Of a stretch of 64,000 nt of DNA, positions 38,273 to 47,581 are shown one piece after another (position 1 is the stretch's first letter; each line of letters starts with the position of its first letter). Source of the DNA: Shewanella carassii (GTDB taxonomy: Bacteria; Pseudomonadota; Gammaproteobacteria; Enterobacterales; Shewanellaceae); the NCBI RefSeq assembly GCF_002777975.1, contig NZ_NGVS01000033.1, forward strand, positions 248,001 through 312,000, read 5' to 3'. The position numbers were made by a program, and so were the translations under genes. The notes below the pieces were generated by a model. The model ran no database searches. It was not told where the DNA came from and saw nothing but the letters and a program-made list of their open reading frames with translations.

Positions 38273-38647
38273 GCCGTAACGCCAAATGTTTTGTTGGCGG
38301 GAGTCGCAGTCTTGTGATTCCTGTCGCCTAAGTCCAAAAGGGCTTAGCTCATATCAAGCCAGATGGCGTCGGCCTCTACTGCTTATGCTTCCTCAAACTG
38401 ATACTTCCTTCCCTAACCTTTTCTAAGCCGCAGTGTTTTGGCTTTCTTTCAGGGCACGCGCTGTCATCCTGCTGTAAATCCTCCCTGACAAAAATACCTA
38501 TAAACAGAGTCCGTATTAGACTAATTATTACTTGCCTTACGTTCGCGTAAACGTCAAAGTGGCAGCAACAGAGTGCAAATTTGCTGCACCTTACACCGCC
38601 GGCCTGCTGTTGGGCCGGTGTTTGGGTGCCCAACAAGGGAGTCAACA
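38273..38647. other. metA-thiolase intergenic region with LiuR-like site
   Basis: 375 bases without a gene. It includes an imperfect hairpin around 38327-38347 (CCTAAGTCC/GGGCTTAGC), AT-rich sequence from about 38490, the palindrome at 38537-38550, and a hairpin-forming GCCGGCC region just before the thiolase gene. The promoter of the catabolic cluster is presumably here. Confidence 0.45.
38537..38550. promoter_or_regulatory. LiuR-like operator of the branched-chain catabolic cluster
   Basis: TTACG-TTCG-CGTAA is a perfect 5-bp inverted repeat, directly followed by AACGTCAAAG. It resembles the MerR-type LiuR sites (TTTACGTTTACG-like) described for branched-chain amino acid catabolism in gamma-proteobacteria. 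It sits about 100 bases before the first gene of exactly such a cluster. Confidence 0.5.
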
Positions 38648-39829
38648 ATGAGTCGTCCTCAGGATATTGTTATCGTCGCCGCCAAACGAACCGCCATGGG
38701 CGGTTTTCAGGGCTGTCTTTCCACCGTGCCTTCTCCTCAGCTGGCGGCTTCCAGCATCAAGGCCTTGATGGAAACTACAGGAGTGAAGGGCGAACAGGTC
38801 GATGAAGTGCTGATGGGATGTGTATTGCCGGCTGGCCTCGGTCAGGCCCCTGCCAGACAGGCGGTTTTGGGGGCAGGTTTGCCCCAGTCTGTTGGCGCAA
38901 CCACAGTCAATAAGGTGTGCGGCTCGGGGATGAAAACCGTGATGCTGGCGCACGATCTTATCAAGGCCGGCAGTGCCAATATCGTGATTGCCGGTGGTAT
39001 GGAGAGCATGAGTCAGGCGCCGTATCTGCTGGATAAGGCTCGCGGCGGCATGCGTATGGGCCACGGTAAGGTGCTGGATCATATGTTCCTCGATGGGCTG
39101 GAAGATGCCTATACAGGTGGCGCCATGGGAACTTTCGCCCAGAAAACCGCCGATGATTTTGGCCTGACCCGTGAAGCCATGGACGCCTTCGCCCTGAGCT
39201 CACTGGAAAAAGCCAATGCGGCCATCGCCTCAGGTGCCTTCAAGGCGGAGATAGTCCCGGTAACCGTAAGCAGCCGCCGCGGCGATACTCTGATTGATAC
39301 CGATGAGCAGCCCGGCAATGCCCGCCCTGACAAGATCCCGGCGCTACGGCCCGCTTTTGCCAAAGACGGCACCATTACCGCCGCCAACTCCAGTTCGATT
39401 TCCGACGGTGCCGCCAGTTTGATGCTGATGAGCCGTGAGCAGGCTGAAAACCTGGGGCTGGCAGTGATGGCCACCATCAAGGGCCATGCTACCCATTCCC
39501 AAGAGCCGGCCATGTTTACCACGGCGCCCGTGGGAGCTATGCAAAAACTCTTGGCACAGACCGGCTGGAGCAAGGATGAGGTCGACCTTTTCGAAATCAA
39601 CGAAGCCTTCGCCATGGTGACCATGTTGGCCATCAGCGAGTTGGGACTGGATGCCGCCAAGGTCAACGTCAATGGCGGTGCCTGTGCGCTCGGTCATCCG
39701 ATAGGTTGCTCCGGCGCCCGTCTGCTGGTGACTCTCATTCATGCGCTCAAGGCCCGAGGCCTCAAGCGTGGTATGGCATCGCTGTGCATAGGTGGCGGTG
39801 AAGCCACTGCCATGGCGATTGAGATCTGA
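38648..39829 (+). CDS. Acetyl-CoA C-acetyltransferase (thiolase)
   Basis: A 393-residue degradative-type thiolase that cleaves 3-ketoacyl-CoA with CoA. Motifs are the nucleophilic Cys in NKVCGSGMKTVM, the His in INEAFAMVTM and GGACALGHPIGCSGARLLVTL with the second Cys. The ATG at 38648 is chosen for its GGGAG site seven bases upstream and the standard N-terminus MSRPQDIVIVAAKRTAMGG; the open frame begins further up. It opens the cluster, and the product of isoleucine breakdown, 2-methylacetoacetyl-CoA, is a likely substrate as well as acetoacetyl-CoA. Confidence 0.92.
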   Translation: MSRPQDIVIVAAKRTAMGGFQGCLSTVPSPQLAASSIKALMETTGVKGEQVDEVLMGCVLPAGLGQAPARQAVLGAGLPQSVGATTVNKVCGSGMKTVMLAHDLIKAGSANIVIAGGMESMSQAPYLLDKARGGMRMGHGKVLDHMFLDGLEDAYTGGAMGTFAQKTADDFGLTREAMDAFALSSLEKANAAIASGAFKAEIVPVTVSSRRGDTLIDTDEQPGNARPDKIPALRPAFAKDGTITAANSSSISDGAASLMLMSREQAENLGLAVMATIKGHATHSQEPAMFTTAPVGAMQKLLAQTGWSKDEVDLFEINEAFAMVTMLAISELGLDAAKVNVNGGACALGHPIGCSGARLLVTLIHALKARGLKRGMASLCIGGGEATAMAIEI

Positions 39830-39835
39830 TATCCC

Positions 39836-39857
39836 GTCGGCCGCGGCAGCGGCCGAC
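39836..39857 (+). other. Intercistronic hairpin after the thiolase gene
   Basis: GTCGGCCGC, loop GGCA, GCGGCCGAC: a perfect 9-bp GC stem just after the stop, without a T-run. It is probably an mRNA 3' stabiliser or pause site rather than a terminator. Confidence 0.5.
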
Positions 39858-39954
39858 AACAAATTAAAGCTATCAACAAGACAGGACACGGCGTCATCAA
39901 AAAGCAGCCACAAGAGCTGTTGCCGCGCCGTTCCACTACTTACAAGGAATTCTT

Positions 39955-41448
39955 ATGAGCACACAAGTCAAGCACTACATAGATGGCGAATTCGTCAACG
40001 GTTCCGGCAGCAAGCAGATCAATGTTACCAATCCGGCCAACAATGAAACCATCGCCTTTATCAACTGTGCGACCCAGCCGGAAGTTGAGCGCGCCATCGC
40101 CAGCGCCAAGGAAGCCTTCAAGAGCTGGAAGGAAGTGGCCGTTTCCGAACGCGCTCGGGTTATGCTGCGCTATCAACACCTTTTGAAAGAACACCATGAC
40201 GAGCTGGCCACCATTTTGGCCCAGGAAACGGGTAAAACCTTTGAAGATGCCAAGGGTGATGTCTGGCGCGGCATTGAAGTGGCCGAGCATGCCTGCAACA
40301 TCGCCTCCTTGCTGATGGGTGAAACGGTTGAGAACGTGGCCCGCAGCATAGATACCTACTCCTACACTCAGCCGCTGGGTGTCTGCGCCGGGATTACGCC
40401 ATTCAACTTCCCGGCGATGATCCCGCTGTGGATGTTCCCGCTTGCTATCGCCTGCGGCAACACCTTCGTCCTCAAGCCATCCGAGCAGGATCCAATGACG
40501 CCGCAGCGTCTGGTGGAGCTTTTTGAACAGGCCGGTGCTCCCAAGGGCGTGCTGCAGCTGGTTCACGGTGACAAGACGGCGGTTGATGTACTGCTGTCTC
40601 ATCCGGATATCAAGGCGATTTCCTTTGTGGGTTCTGTGGGCGTGGGTCAGTACATCTACAAGACAGGCACTGACAACCTCAAGCGGGTGCAGGCCTTTGC
40701 CGGTGCCAAGAACCACTGCGTGATCATGCCCGATGCCAACAAGCAGCAAGTGATCAATAACCTGGTTGGCGCCTCGGTTGGCGCTGCCGGTCAACGCTGT
40801 ATGGCGCTGTCGGTCGCTGTGTTTGTCGGTGCCGCCAAAGAGTGGATCCCTGAGCTGAAAGAAGCCCTGTCCAAGGTGCGTCCCGGTCTTTGGGATGATA
40901 AGGAAGCCGGTTACGGCCCGCTCATCAGCCCGGCCGCCAAAGAGCGTGTGCTCAAGCTTATCGCCGAGGGCAAGGCCGAAGGCGCCGAGTGTCTGCTCGA
41001 TGGTTCCGACTGCACTGTACCCGGTTATGAGTCAGGCAACTGGGTCGGCCCGACCATGTTCGACAAGGTAACCACGGACATGAGCATCTACAAGGAAGAG
41101 ATCTTCGGCCCTGTGCTCTGCTGTATGGAAGCCGAGTCGCTGGAAGATGCCATTGAGCTGGTTAACGCCAGTCCTTACGGCAACGGCACCTCTATCTTTA
41201 CCGCCAGCGGCGCCGCGGCGCGTAAGTATCAGCATGAAATTGAAGTGGGTCAGGTGGGTATCAACGTGCCCATTCCCGTGCCGCTGCCATTTTTCTCTTT
41301 CACGGGTTGGAAGGGCAGCTTCTACGGCGATCAGCACGCTTACGGCAAGCAGGCGGTGCGTTTCTACACAGAAACCAAGACCATCACCAGCCGTTGGTTC
41401 GAGTCTGATATCGCCTCTGGTCCCAACATGACTATCGCACTCAAGTAA
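39955..41448 (+). CDS. mmsA: Methylmalonate-semialdehyde dehydrogenase (CoA-acylating)
   Basis: MmsA oxidises methylmalonate semialdehyde to propionyl-CoA at the end of valine catabolism. The 497-residue aldehyde dehydrogenase has [34 protein letters not shown], the GxxxG cofactor loop ([12 protein letters not shown]) and the catalytic Cys in [16 protein letters not shown]; the final segment [23 protein letters not shown] is typical of the MMSDH group. AAGGA precedes the ATG. A terminator-like hairpin follows, although the remaining pathway genes continue in the same direction. Confidence 0.95.
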   Translation: MSTQVKHYIDGEFVNGSGSKQINVTNPANNETIAFINCATQPEVERAIASAKEAFKSWKEVAVSERARVMLRYQHLLKEHHDELATILAQETGKTFEDAKGDVWRGIEVAEHACNIASLLMGETVENVARSIDTYSYTQPLGVCAGITPFNFPAMIPLWMFPLAIACGNTFVLKPSEQDPMTPQRLVELFEQAGAPKGVLQLVHGDKTAVDVLLSHPDIKAISFVGSVGVGQYIYKTGTDNLKRVQAFAGAKNHCVIMPDANKQQVINNLVGASVGAAGQRCMALSVAVFVGAAKEWIPELKEALSKVRPGLWDDKEAGYGPLISPAAKERVLKLIAEGKAEGAECLLDGSDCTVPGYESGNWVGPTMFDKVTTDMSIYKEEIFGPVLCCMEAESLEDAIELVNASPYGNGTSIFTASGAAARKYQHEIEVGQVGINVPIPVPLPFFSFTGWKGSFYGDQHAYGKQAVRFYTETKTITSRWFESDIASGPNMTIALK

Positions 41449-41460
41449 CAGTGTGAGCCC

Positions 41461-41493
41461 AAGGGCACCGGCAATGGCCGGTGCCCCTTTTTA
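41461..41493 (+). terminator. Terminator-like hairpin inside the catabolic cluster
   Basis: GGGCACCGGC, loop AATG, GCCGGTGCCC, then CTTTTTAA. It is a full intrinsic terminator shape between mmsA and the acyl-CoA dehydrogenase, so the downstream genes may get less transcript or have their own promoter. Confidence 0.7.
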
Positions 41494-41571
41494 ATCGCAA
41501 CAGTAAATAACAAGAGATCCGGCATCACCGGATCACCGCAAGACGCAGAGATCTGCGCACAGGAGTCAAGC

Positions 41572-42729
41572 ATGGATTTCAATCTCAACGAAGATCAGCG
41601 CCAATTCGCCGAGCTGGCCCGTCAGTTTGCCGCCGATGAACTGGCCCCATTTGCCGCCAAATGGGATGAGGAGCATCACTTTCCCAAAGACGTGATCCAA
41701 AGAGCCGGGGAGCTGGGATTCTGTTCACTCTATTCTCCCGAGTCTGAAGGCGGCATGGGCCTGTCGCGTCTGGATGCCTCGATTATTTTTGAAGAGCTGG
41801 CCAAGGGCTGCACGGCCACCACAGCCATGCTGACCATTCACAACATGGCTACCTGGATGGTGACGACCTGGGGCCAGCAAAGTCTGCGGGCCGAGTGGTC
41901 TGAAGCGCTGACCACAGGCAGTAAGCTGGCTTCTTACTGCCTGACCGAGCCAGGTTCAGGCAGTGACGCCGCTTCACTTGCTACCCGCGCCGAGCGTGAC
42001 GGCGATGAGTATGTGATTAACGGCTCCAAGATGTTTATCTCGGGCGCCGGCGCCACCGAGCTTTTGGTGGTGATGTGCCGCACCGGTGAGGCCGGCCCCA
42101 AGGGCATTTCGGCCATTGCCATCCCGGCTGATGCCAAGGGCGTTATCTACGGCAAGGCCGAGGACAAGATGGGCTGGAACGCCCAGCCAACCAGACTCAT
42201 TACTTTTGAAAACGTGCGGGTGCCGGTCAATCATCTGTTGGGTGAGGAAGGCCAGGGCTTTACCTTCGCCATGAAGGGCCTGGATGGCGGCCGTATCAAT
42301 ATCGCCACCTGCTCTGTGGGTACCGCTCAGGCTGCACTTGAGCGCGCCACCGAATATATGCATGAGCGCAAGCAGTTCGGCAAACCACTGGCCGCCTTCC
42401 AGGCGCTGCAGTTCAAGCTGGCCGACATGGCCACAGAACTGGTCGCCGCGCGGCAGATGGTGCGTCTGGCGGCATTTAAGCTGGACAGCGGCGATCCCGA
42501 AGCCACGGCTTATTGCGCCATGGCCAAGCGTTTTGCCACAGATATAGGGTTTGCCGTGTGTGACAGCGCGCTGCAAATTCACGGTGGTTACGGCTACATC
42601 CGCGAATACCCGCTGGAGCGACATTTCCGTGATGTACGGGTACACCAGATCCTGGAAGGAACCAATGAGATTATGCGCCTTATCATCGCCCGCCGCCTGC
42701 TGGATGAGCATGCCGGCGAGATCCTCTAA
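41572..42729 (+). CDS. Acyl-CoA dehydrogenase, probably isobutyryl-CoA specific
   Basis: The 385-residue flavoprotein begins MDFNLNEDQRQFAELARQFA, has YCLTEPGSGSDAASLATRA, the FAD region RKQFGKPLAAFQALQFKLADMA, and ends with the catalytic Glu in ILEGTNEIMRLIIARRLL. The family cannot be split by eye, but its position between mmsA and the HIBYL-CoA hydrolase points to isobutyryl-CoA or 2-methylbutyryl-CoA as substrate. An AGGAGT ribosome site precedes the ATG. The downstream gene follows 37 bases later. Confidence 0.92.
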   Translation: MDFNLNEDQRQFAELARQFAADELAPFAAKWDEEHHFPKDVIQRAGELGFCSLYSPESEGGMGLSRLDASIIFEELAKGCTATTAMLTIHNMATWMVTTWGQQSLRAEWSEALTTGSKLASYCLTEPGSGSDAASLATRAERDGDEYVINGSKMFISGAGATELLVVMCRTGEAGPKGISAIAIPADAKGVIYGKAEDKMGWNAQPTRLITFENVRVPVNHLLGEEGQGFTFAMKGLDGGRINIATCSVGTAQAALERATEYMHERKQFGKPLAAFQALQFKLADMATELVAARQMVRLAAFKLDSGDPEATAYCAMAKRFATDIGFAVCDSALQIHGGYGYIREYPLERHFRDVRVHQILEGTNEIMRLIIARRLLDEHAGEIL

Positions 42730-42766
42730 GGCCAAACCCATTTAACCGAATTGCAAGGAGTCATTC

Positions 42767-43540
42767 ATGTCTTTTTTGATTGAGCATATCGAAGGCCACA
42801 CGGCTGTTCTGACCATCAACAATCCACCGGCCAACACCTGGACAGCCGAGAGCCTCAATGAACTGCGTCTCAAGGTGGAAGAGCTCAACAATGATCCCGA
42901 TATCTATGCCTTGGTACTGACAGGGGAAGGGGAGAAATTCTTCTCGGCCGGCGCCGATCTCAAGTTGTTTGCCGATGGTGATAAAGGCAATGCCGCCACC
43001 ATGGCACGCTGTTTTGGCGAAGCATTTGAAACCCTGAGCGCCTTTCGTGGTGTGTCTATTGCCGCCATTAACGGCTATGCCATGGGCGGCGGTTTGGAAG
43101 TGGCACTGGCCTGTGATATCCGTATCGCCGAAGAGCAGGCGCAGCTGGCATTACCCGAGGCCACAGTTGGCCTGCTGCCTTGTGCCGGCGGCACCCAGAA
43201 TCTGACCGCTCTGGTCGGTGAGGGCTGGGCCAAGCGGATGATCCTTTGCGGTGAGCGAATCGATGCCGCCAAGGCCCGTGAGATTGGCCTGGTCGAAGAG
43301 GTAGTTGGTAAGGGCGAGGCCCTGAGCGCTGCCATTGCGCTGGCGACCAAGGCCGCCAAGCAGAGCCCATCGAGCGTGACCGTTTGCAAGCAGTTGATCC
43401 AGGCCGGACGTAATATGCCAAGAGCTCAGGCACTGCCGCTGGAGCGTGAGCTGTTTGTGGCTCTGTTTGACACCCAAGATCAGAAAGAAGGGGTCAATGC
43501 CTTCCTGGAGAAGCGTGCAGCCAACTGGAAAAACGCATAA
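42767..43540 (+). CDS. Enoyl-CoA hydratase
   Basis: A 257-residue crotonase-fold enzyme. The oxyanion-hole glycines lie in FFSAGADLKLFADG, and the two catalytic glutamates correspond to GGGLEVALACD and LPEATVGLLPCAGGTQNL, so it should be an active hydratase. In the pathway it would hydrate methacrylyl-CoA or tiglyl-CoA. AAGGAG precedes the ATG. The next gene starts 12 bases after its stop. Confidence 0.92.
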   Translation: MSFLIEHIEGHTAVLTINNPPANTWTAESLNELRLKVEELNNDPDIYALVLTGEGEKFFSAGADLKLFADGDKGNAATMARCFGEAFETLSAFRGVSIAAINGYAMGGGLEVALACDIRIAEEQAQLALPEATVGLLPCAGGTQNLTALVGEGWAKRMILCGERIDAAKAREIGLVEEVVGKGEALSAAIALATKAAKQSPSSVTVCKQLIQAGRNMPRAQALPLERELFVALFDTQDQKEGVNAFLEKRAANWKNA

Positions 43541-43552
43541 GGAGGCGCTGAT

Positions 43553-44665
43553 ATGAGTCATGAAGTGGTATTTCAGACCCTGGGAACCGCCAGCGGCAAG
43601 TTGATTGGTGTGGCGACACTCAATGTGGAAAAAGCACTCAATGCACTGAATCTCAATATGGTGCGTTTGCTGGCTAAGCAGTTGGCTGCTTGGAAACAGG
43701 ATGAACAGATTGCCTGCGTGATCCTCGACGGCAGCGGCGACAAAGCCTTCTGCGCCGGTGGTGATGTGCGGGCGCTGTATCAGGCGCAGCAGGCCAATCC
43801 CGGCAGTTACACCCAGGAAGCCCGGGTGTTTTTCGAAGAGGAGTATCGGCTCGACTTTCAGCTGCATACCTTCGGTAAGCCTGTATTGGTTTGGGGTGAC
43901 GGCATTGTGATGGGTGGTGGTCTTGGGCTGATGATAGGTGCCAGCCACAGGGTATTGACCGAGCGCTCGCGCATCGCCATGCCTGAGGTCACCATAGGCC
44001 TTTACCCGGATGTCGGCGGCAGCTATTTTCTCGGCCGCATGCCGGGTAAGGCAGGGCTGTTTCTCGGCCTGACCGCCTACAATATGAATGCGGCCGATGC
44101 CCGTTATACCGGCATTGGCAATCATTTTCTGGCCTCAACGGATAAAGAGCGCATGCTCGATGCCATGGCGACGGTTAACTGGGGCAATAACACCAGTCTC
44201 AACCAGCAGAAGCTGCATGATCTGCTCAATGAACTGGAAACTCAGAGTGAAGAGCGTCCCGGCAGTAGCCGCTTGAAGGGCCATCAGGCTCAGATAAATG
44301 AGCTGATGACCGGAGATATGGGCGACATTCTCGCCAAGATGCAGGCCCTGGAAACCCAAGAGAGCTGGTTGCAGCGCGCCCGTGACACCATGCTGAGCGG
44401 CAGCCCACTTAGCTGGGCGCTGGCCTACGAGCAGTCAAGGCTTGGGACCGATATGAGCCTGGCGGATTGTTTCCGCTTCGAGCTGGGTCTCAGCCTCAAC
44501 TGCTGCGCCATAGGTGATTTTTGTGAGGGTGTCAGGGCGCTGCTTATCGACAAGGACCGTAATCCCAACTGGCGTTACGGCAAGGGCAAGATAGCACCGC
44601 AAGAAGCGGTATCTGCCTTGCTTGAGTCGCCATTTGAACATGAACACCCATTGGCCGATCTGTAA
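43553..44665 (+). CDS. 3-hydroxyisobutyryl-CoA hydrolase
   Basis: A 370-residue crotonase-fold hydrolase of the HIBCH type, which releases 3-hydroxyisobutyrate and CoA in valine breakdown and removes toxic methacrylyl-CoA flux. Motifs are AFCAGGDVRALYQAQ, GIVMGGGLGLMIGASHRV and MPEVTIGLYPDVGGSYFLGRMPG with the conserved Glu and Asp. The C-terminal region is longer than in hydratases and contains FRFELGLSLNCC and EGVRALLIDKDRNPNW. GGAGG precedes the ATG. Confidence 0.94.
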   Translation: MSHEVVFQTLGTASGKLIGVATLNVEKALNALNLNMVRLLAKQLAAWKQDEQIACVILDGSGDKAFCAGGDVRALYQAQQANPGSYTQEARVFFEEEYRLDFQLHTFGKPVLVWGDGIVMGGGLGLMIGASHRVLTERSRIAMPEVTIGLYPDVGGSYFLGRMPGKAGLFLGLTAYNMNAADARYTGIGNHFLASTDKERMLDAMATVNWGNNTSLNQQKLHDLLNELETQSEERPGSSRLKGHQAQINELMTGDMGDILAKMQALETQESWLQRARDTMLSGSPLSWALAYEQSRLGTDMSLADCFRFELGLSLNCCAIGDFCEGVRALLIDKDRNPNWRYGKGKIAPQEAVSALLESPFEHEHPLADL

Positions 44666-44706
44666 CAGATATCGGTAAACAAGATTCCAACAGGGAGAGC
44701 AAACAG

Positions 44707-45606
44707 ATGACAACAGTGGCTTTTATTGGTTTGGGCAACATGGGTGGGCCGATGGCGGTCAACCTGATCAAGGCCGGGATGACTGTTCGGGTATTCGATC
44801 TGGTGCCGGCGGCGATGCAGAGTCTGGCAGAGCAGGGGGCTATAACTGCCCAGAGCGCCTGTGGCGCAGCGGCGGGTGCCGATGTGGTGGTAACCATGTT
44901 GCCGGCCGGCAAGCATGTGCGTAGCCTGTACCTCGGTAGTGAGCAGCAGCAAGGGCTGCTGGATGTTGTGGCCGAGGGGACCTTGCTTATCGATTCATCG
45001 ACCATAGATGCCGACAGCGCCCGCACTGTGGCGGCTGCGGCGGCCGCCAAAGGGCTTGAGTTTGTTGATGCGCCGGTTTCCGGTGGCACCGCCGGGGCCG
45101 CGGCCGGTACGCTGACCTTTATCTGCGGCGGTAGCGACGCAGGTTTTGCCAAGGCCAAACCCGTTCTCGAGTGCATGGGCGCCAATATTTTCCATGCAGG
45201 CAGTGCCGGCGCCGGTCAGGTTGCCAAAATCTGCAACAACATGTTGTTGTCTGTCTTGATGGTAGGTACCAGCGAGGCGCTGAGTCTGGGGATAGATAAT
45301 GGTTTGGATCCCAAGGTGCTGTCAGATATCATGAAAGTTTCGAGCGGCGGCAACTGGACCTTGGAGAAATACAACCCCTGTCCCGGGGTGATGCCAAGCG
45401 TGCCATCGTCCAATGACTATCAGGGCGGGTTTATGGTGGATCTTATGGTTAAGGACCTCGGCCTGTCCCAGGAAGCAGCGCTGTCCAGTCAGTCGAGCAC
45501 CCCCATGGGCGCACTGGCGCGCAGCCTCTATGTCAATCATGCCCGCAAGGGTAACGGTCGTCGCGATTTTTCCAGTATTTTTGAACAATTCAAGCAAGAG
45601 AAATAA
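44707..45606 (+). CDS. mmsB: 3-hydroxyisobutyrate dehydrogenase
   Basis: MmsB oxidises 3-hydroxyisobutyrate to methylmalonate semialdehyde with NAD+, feeding mmsA. The 299-residue protein has the Rossmann motif FIGLGNMGGPMAVNLIKAG, the substrate signature FVDAPVSGGTAGAAAGTLTF, the catalytic Lys in GAGQVAKICNNMLL and the helical C-terminal domain (DLMVKDLGLSQEAA). GGGAG precedes the ATG. Confidence 0.95.
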   Translation: MTTVAFIGLGNMGGPMAVNLIKAGMTVRVFDLVPAAMQSLAEQGAITAQSACGAAAGADVVVTMLPAGKHVRSLYLGSEQQQGLLDVVAEGTLLIDSSTIDADSARTVAAAAAAKGLEFVDAPVSGGTAGAAAGTLTFICGGSDAGFAKAKPVLECMGANIFHAGSAGAGQVAKICNNMLLSVLMVGTSEALSLGIDNGLDPKVLSDIMKVSSGGNWTLEKYNPCPGVMPSVPSSNDYQGGFMVDLMVKDLGLSQEAALSSQSSTPMGALARSLYVNHARKGNGRRDFSSIFEQFKQEK

Positions 45607-45616
45607 GGATAACCCA

Positions 45617-46372
45617 ATGGATGTAAAAGGTAAGGTAGTCGCCATCACAGGTGGAGCCGGTGGACTGGGTCTGGCCATGGCGCAGGAGCTGGCCGCAGCC
45701 GGTGCCCGTCTGGCGCTGATCGATGTGGATCAGGACCGTCTGGAGCAAGCCTGTGCTCTGCTGGGCGAGACCGAAGTGCAGGGTTATGCGGTGGACATCA
45801 CGGATGAAGAAGATGTGATGGCAACCTTTCAGTACATTCTGGAAGATTTTGGTCAGCTCAATGTGCTGGTAAACAACGCGGGTATTTTGCGTGACGGCAT
45901 GTTGATTAAAGCCAAAGAGGGCCAGGTGACAGACCGTATGTCGCTGGAGCAGTTCCAGTCGGTTATCAATGTAAACCTGAGCGGCAGTTTCCTCTGTGGC
46001 CGAGAAGCCGCCGCTGCCATGATAAGCTCTGGTCAGGAAGGGGTGATTATCAATATCTCCAGCCTGGCTCGGGCCGGCAATGTGGGGCAGAGCAACTATG
46101 CCGCCTCCAAGGCAGGTGTCGCTGCCATGGCGGTGGGCTGGGCCAAAGAGCTGGCGCGCTACAAGATCCGGGCCGCTGCTGTTGCACCCGGGGTTATCGC
46201 CACCGAAATGACCGCTGCCATGAAACCGGAAGCGCTGGAGCGCCTGGAGAAAATGGTACCGGTCGGCCGTCTGGGTGATGCCGCTGAAATCGCCTCGACA
46301 GTTAAATTCATCATTGAAAACGACTATGTCAATGGCCGGGTATTTGAAATTGACGGCGGTATCCGCCTGTAA
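45617..46372 (+). CDS. SDR family 3-hydroxyacyl-CoA dehydrogenase
   Basis: A 251-residue classical SDR: MDVKGKVVAITGGAGGLGLAMAQ, NNAG, the Ser in INISSLARAGNVGQ and YAASK with Tyr and Lys present. Its position at the end of the valine/isoleucine cluster suggests a 2-methyl-3-hydroxybutyryl-CoA (isoleucine branch) or similar hydroxyacyl-CoA dehydrogenase. The start is the ATG at 45617 (AAGGA upstream, 10 bases after the mmsB stop); the open frame runs further up inside mmsB but that part is not SDR-like. Confidence 0.88.
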   Translation: MDVKGKVVAITGGAGGLGLAMAQELAAAGARLALIDVDQDRLEQACALLGETEVQGYAVDITDEEDVMATFQYILEDFGQLNVLVNNAGILRDGMLIKAKEGQVTDRMSLEQFQSVINVNLSGSFLCGREAAAAMISSGQEGVIINISSLARAGNVGQSNYAASKAGVAAMAVGWAKELARYKIRAAAVAPGVIATEMTAAMKPEALERLEKMVPVGRLGDAAEIASTVKFIIENDYVNGRVFEIDGGIRL

Positions 46373-46404
46373 TTCAATGCTTTGAGATCAAGGCTCAAAT
46401 AGAT

Positions 46405-46449
46405 ATCATCCCTGTTCTTTACCGCGTTTCAAACAAGGACAGGGATGAT
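46405..46449 (+). promoter_or_regulatory. Long hairpin covering the start of the next gene
   Basis: ATCATCCCTGTTCTT (46405-46419) pairs with AAGGACAGGGATGAT (46435-46449) with a single G-T pair, a 15-bp stem with a 15-base loop. The right arm contains the ribosome site and start codons of the gene at 46445, and GTTTTCTT follows. It may end the catabolic operon, control translation of the next gene, or both. Confidence 0.55.
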
Positions 46450-47428
46450 GTTTTCTTCCACCAGGCAGGTTTCCTTTAACCCTCTATTGTTGTCAACCTC
46501 GCTAGTGCTGACAGCTTCGCTCTCCTGTGCTCTTGTGAGCTCACAAGCCAATGCTAGCCAAACCAACGCCAGCCAAACCTTACACACTACTCAGACAGTT
46601 CACCCCAGTGAAGCCAAAGCTGCCATACGTCACGAGGAAGGGCGGCAGATTTATGCCGAGCAGATGGAAGGAAAACTGCTCGCCAAAGATGGCCAGAGCT
46701 TGCCAGAGGGCGTTGCGCCCAAGACGTTGCTCGATTGGTTGGCGCCGGGACGTTCCCCGGACTTGCTGGCAAGCATAGGCGCCAAACCTTGGGGTAACCA
46801 GGGCCTGTATCTGGGCTATGCCTGCGTGGTTGCCGAAGGATCGGATCTTAAATATACGGATGGCAGCGATCTATGCAGTGAGAACTTTGCCGAGCGTCAG
46901 ACCCATGATTTTTACTTTGCCGTATTTAAGCTGGACCAGGGGAGCTTCCAAGCTGTTGCTACCCACGATGGCCCACTCAATACCTCGGTCAACTGGAACG
47001 ACTCCAATCTGGAGAGCACAGTGGATGGCGGTTCTGATACAGTACCTCAATCGGTCAAAAAGCTGGATCTGGCACCCTATAAGGTCAATGATCAGTTAAC
47101 CGCCATAGGGATCCGAGTTGGTTTCAGTGAAGGCTTTGCCGGCGGGGGAGCCTTCTATGAAGCGCTGCAGCTCTATGTGATCGATGGCGATAAGCTGGTG
47201 AATATCTTCTCTGAACCCATGTATTTCTATAAAGATCTAGCCGGTGAGCGGGATGAAACCGGCGTCCGCGCCCGGGTTATTGATGAAGGCAAAAATCTGC
47301 TGCAGTTTCTTGGGCGTAAACATCAGGGATACTATGATCTGCGCCTGAAAAATGTCGACAATGGCAGCAAAGTGGACTTTCGTTGGTCCAGGGACGCCGA
47401 GCGTTATTTGCCCAAAAACGCCGGTTGA
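46445..47428 (+). CDS. Secreted protein of unknown function
   Basis: I do not recognise this 327-residue protein. It has a signal peptide (MMFSSTRQVSFNPLLLSTSL... cleaving near SQANA) followed by a short repeat (NASQTNASQT). The mature part is soluble, with segments such as GRSPDLLASIGAKPWGNQG, NFAERQTHDFYFAVFKLDQG and ALQLYVIDGDKLVNIFSEPMYFYKD, suggesting a beta-rich periplasmic fold. The ATGs at 46445 and 46448 lie inside a long hairpin. The base composition is like the core genome. Confidence 0.65.
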   Translation: MMFSSTRQVSFNPLLLSTSLVLTASLSCALVSSQANASQTNASQTLHTTQTVHPSEAKAAIRHEEGRQIYAEQMEGKLLAKDGQSLPEGVAPKTLLDWLAPGRSPDLLASIGAKPWGNQGLYLGYACVVAEGSDLKYTDGSDLCSENFAERQTHDFYFAVFKLDQGSFQAVATHDGPLNTSVNWNDSNLESTVDGGSDTVPQSVKKLDLAPYKVNDQLTAIGIRVGFSEGFAGGGAFYEALQLYVIDGDKLVNIFSEPMYFYKDLAGERDETGVRARVIDEGKNLLQFLGRKHQGYYDLRLKNVDNGSKVDFRWSRDAERYLPKNAG

Positions 47429-47464
47429 GCCGCGCGTCTAAGTCTCTCAAAAGTTATCATTCTG

Positions 47465-47536
47465 CAATCCAGGGTGTCAGATACTTGTCCGCTTTGTATC
47501 ACAGACGTTGACAATTCTTGTCCTGGATTGAACAAT
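47465..47536 (+). promoter_or_regulatory. Promoter with 9-bp inverted repeat
   Basis: TTGACA (47508-47513), a 17-base spacer and AACAAT (47531-47536) form a likely promoter. CAATCCAGG (47465-47473) and CCTGGATTG (47522-47530) are exact inverted repeats; the second overlaps the spacer, as a repressor site might. Confidence 0.4.
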
Positions 47537-47581
47537 CCCCCTACTAAAAGGTAAAAGCACCAGAGGTATAAACACTCACCC

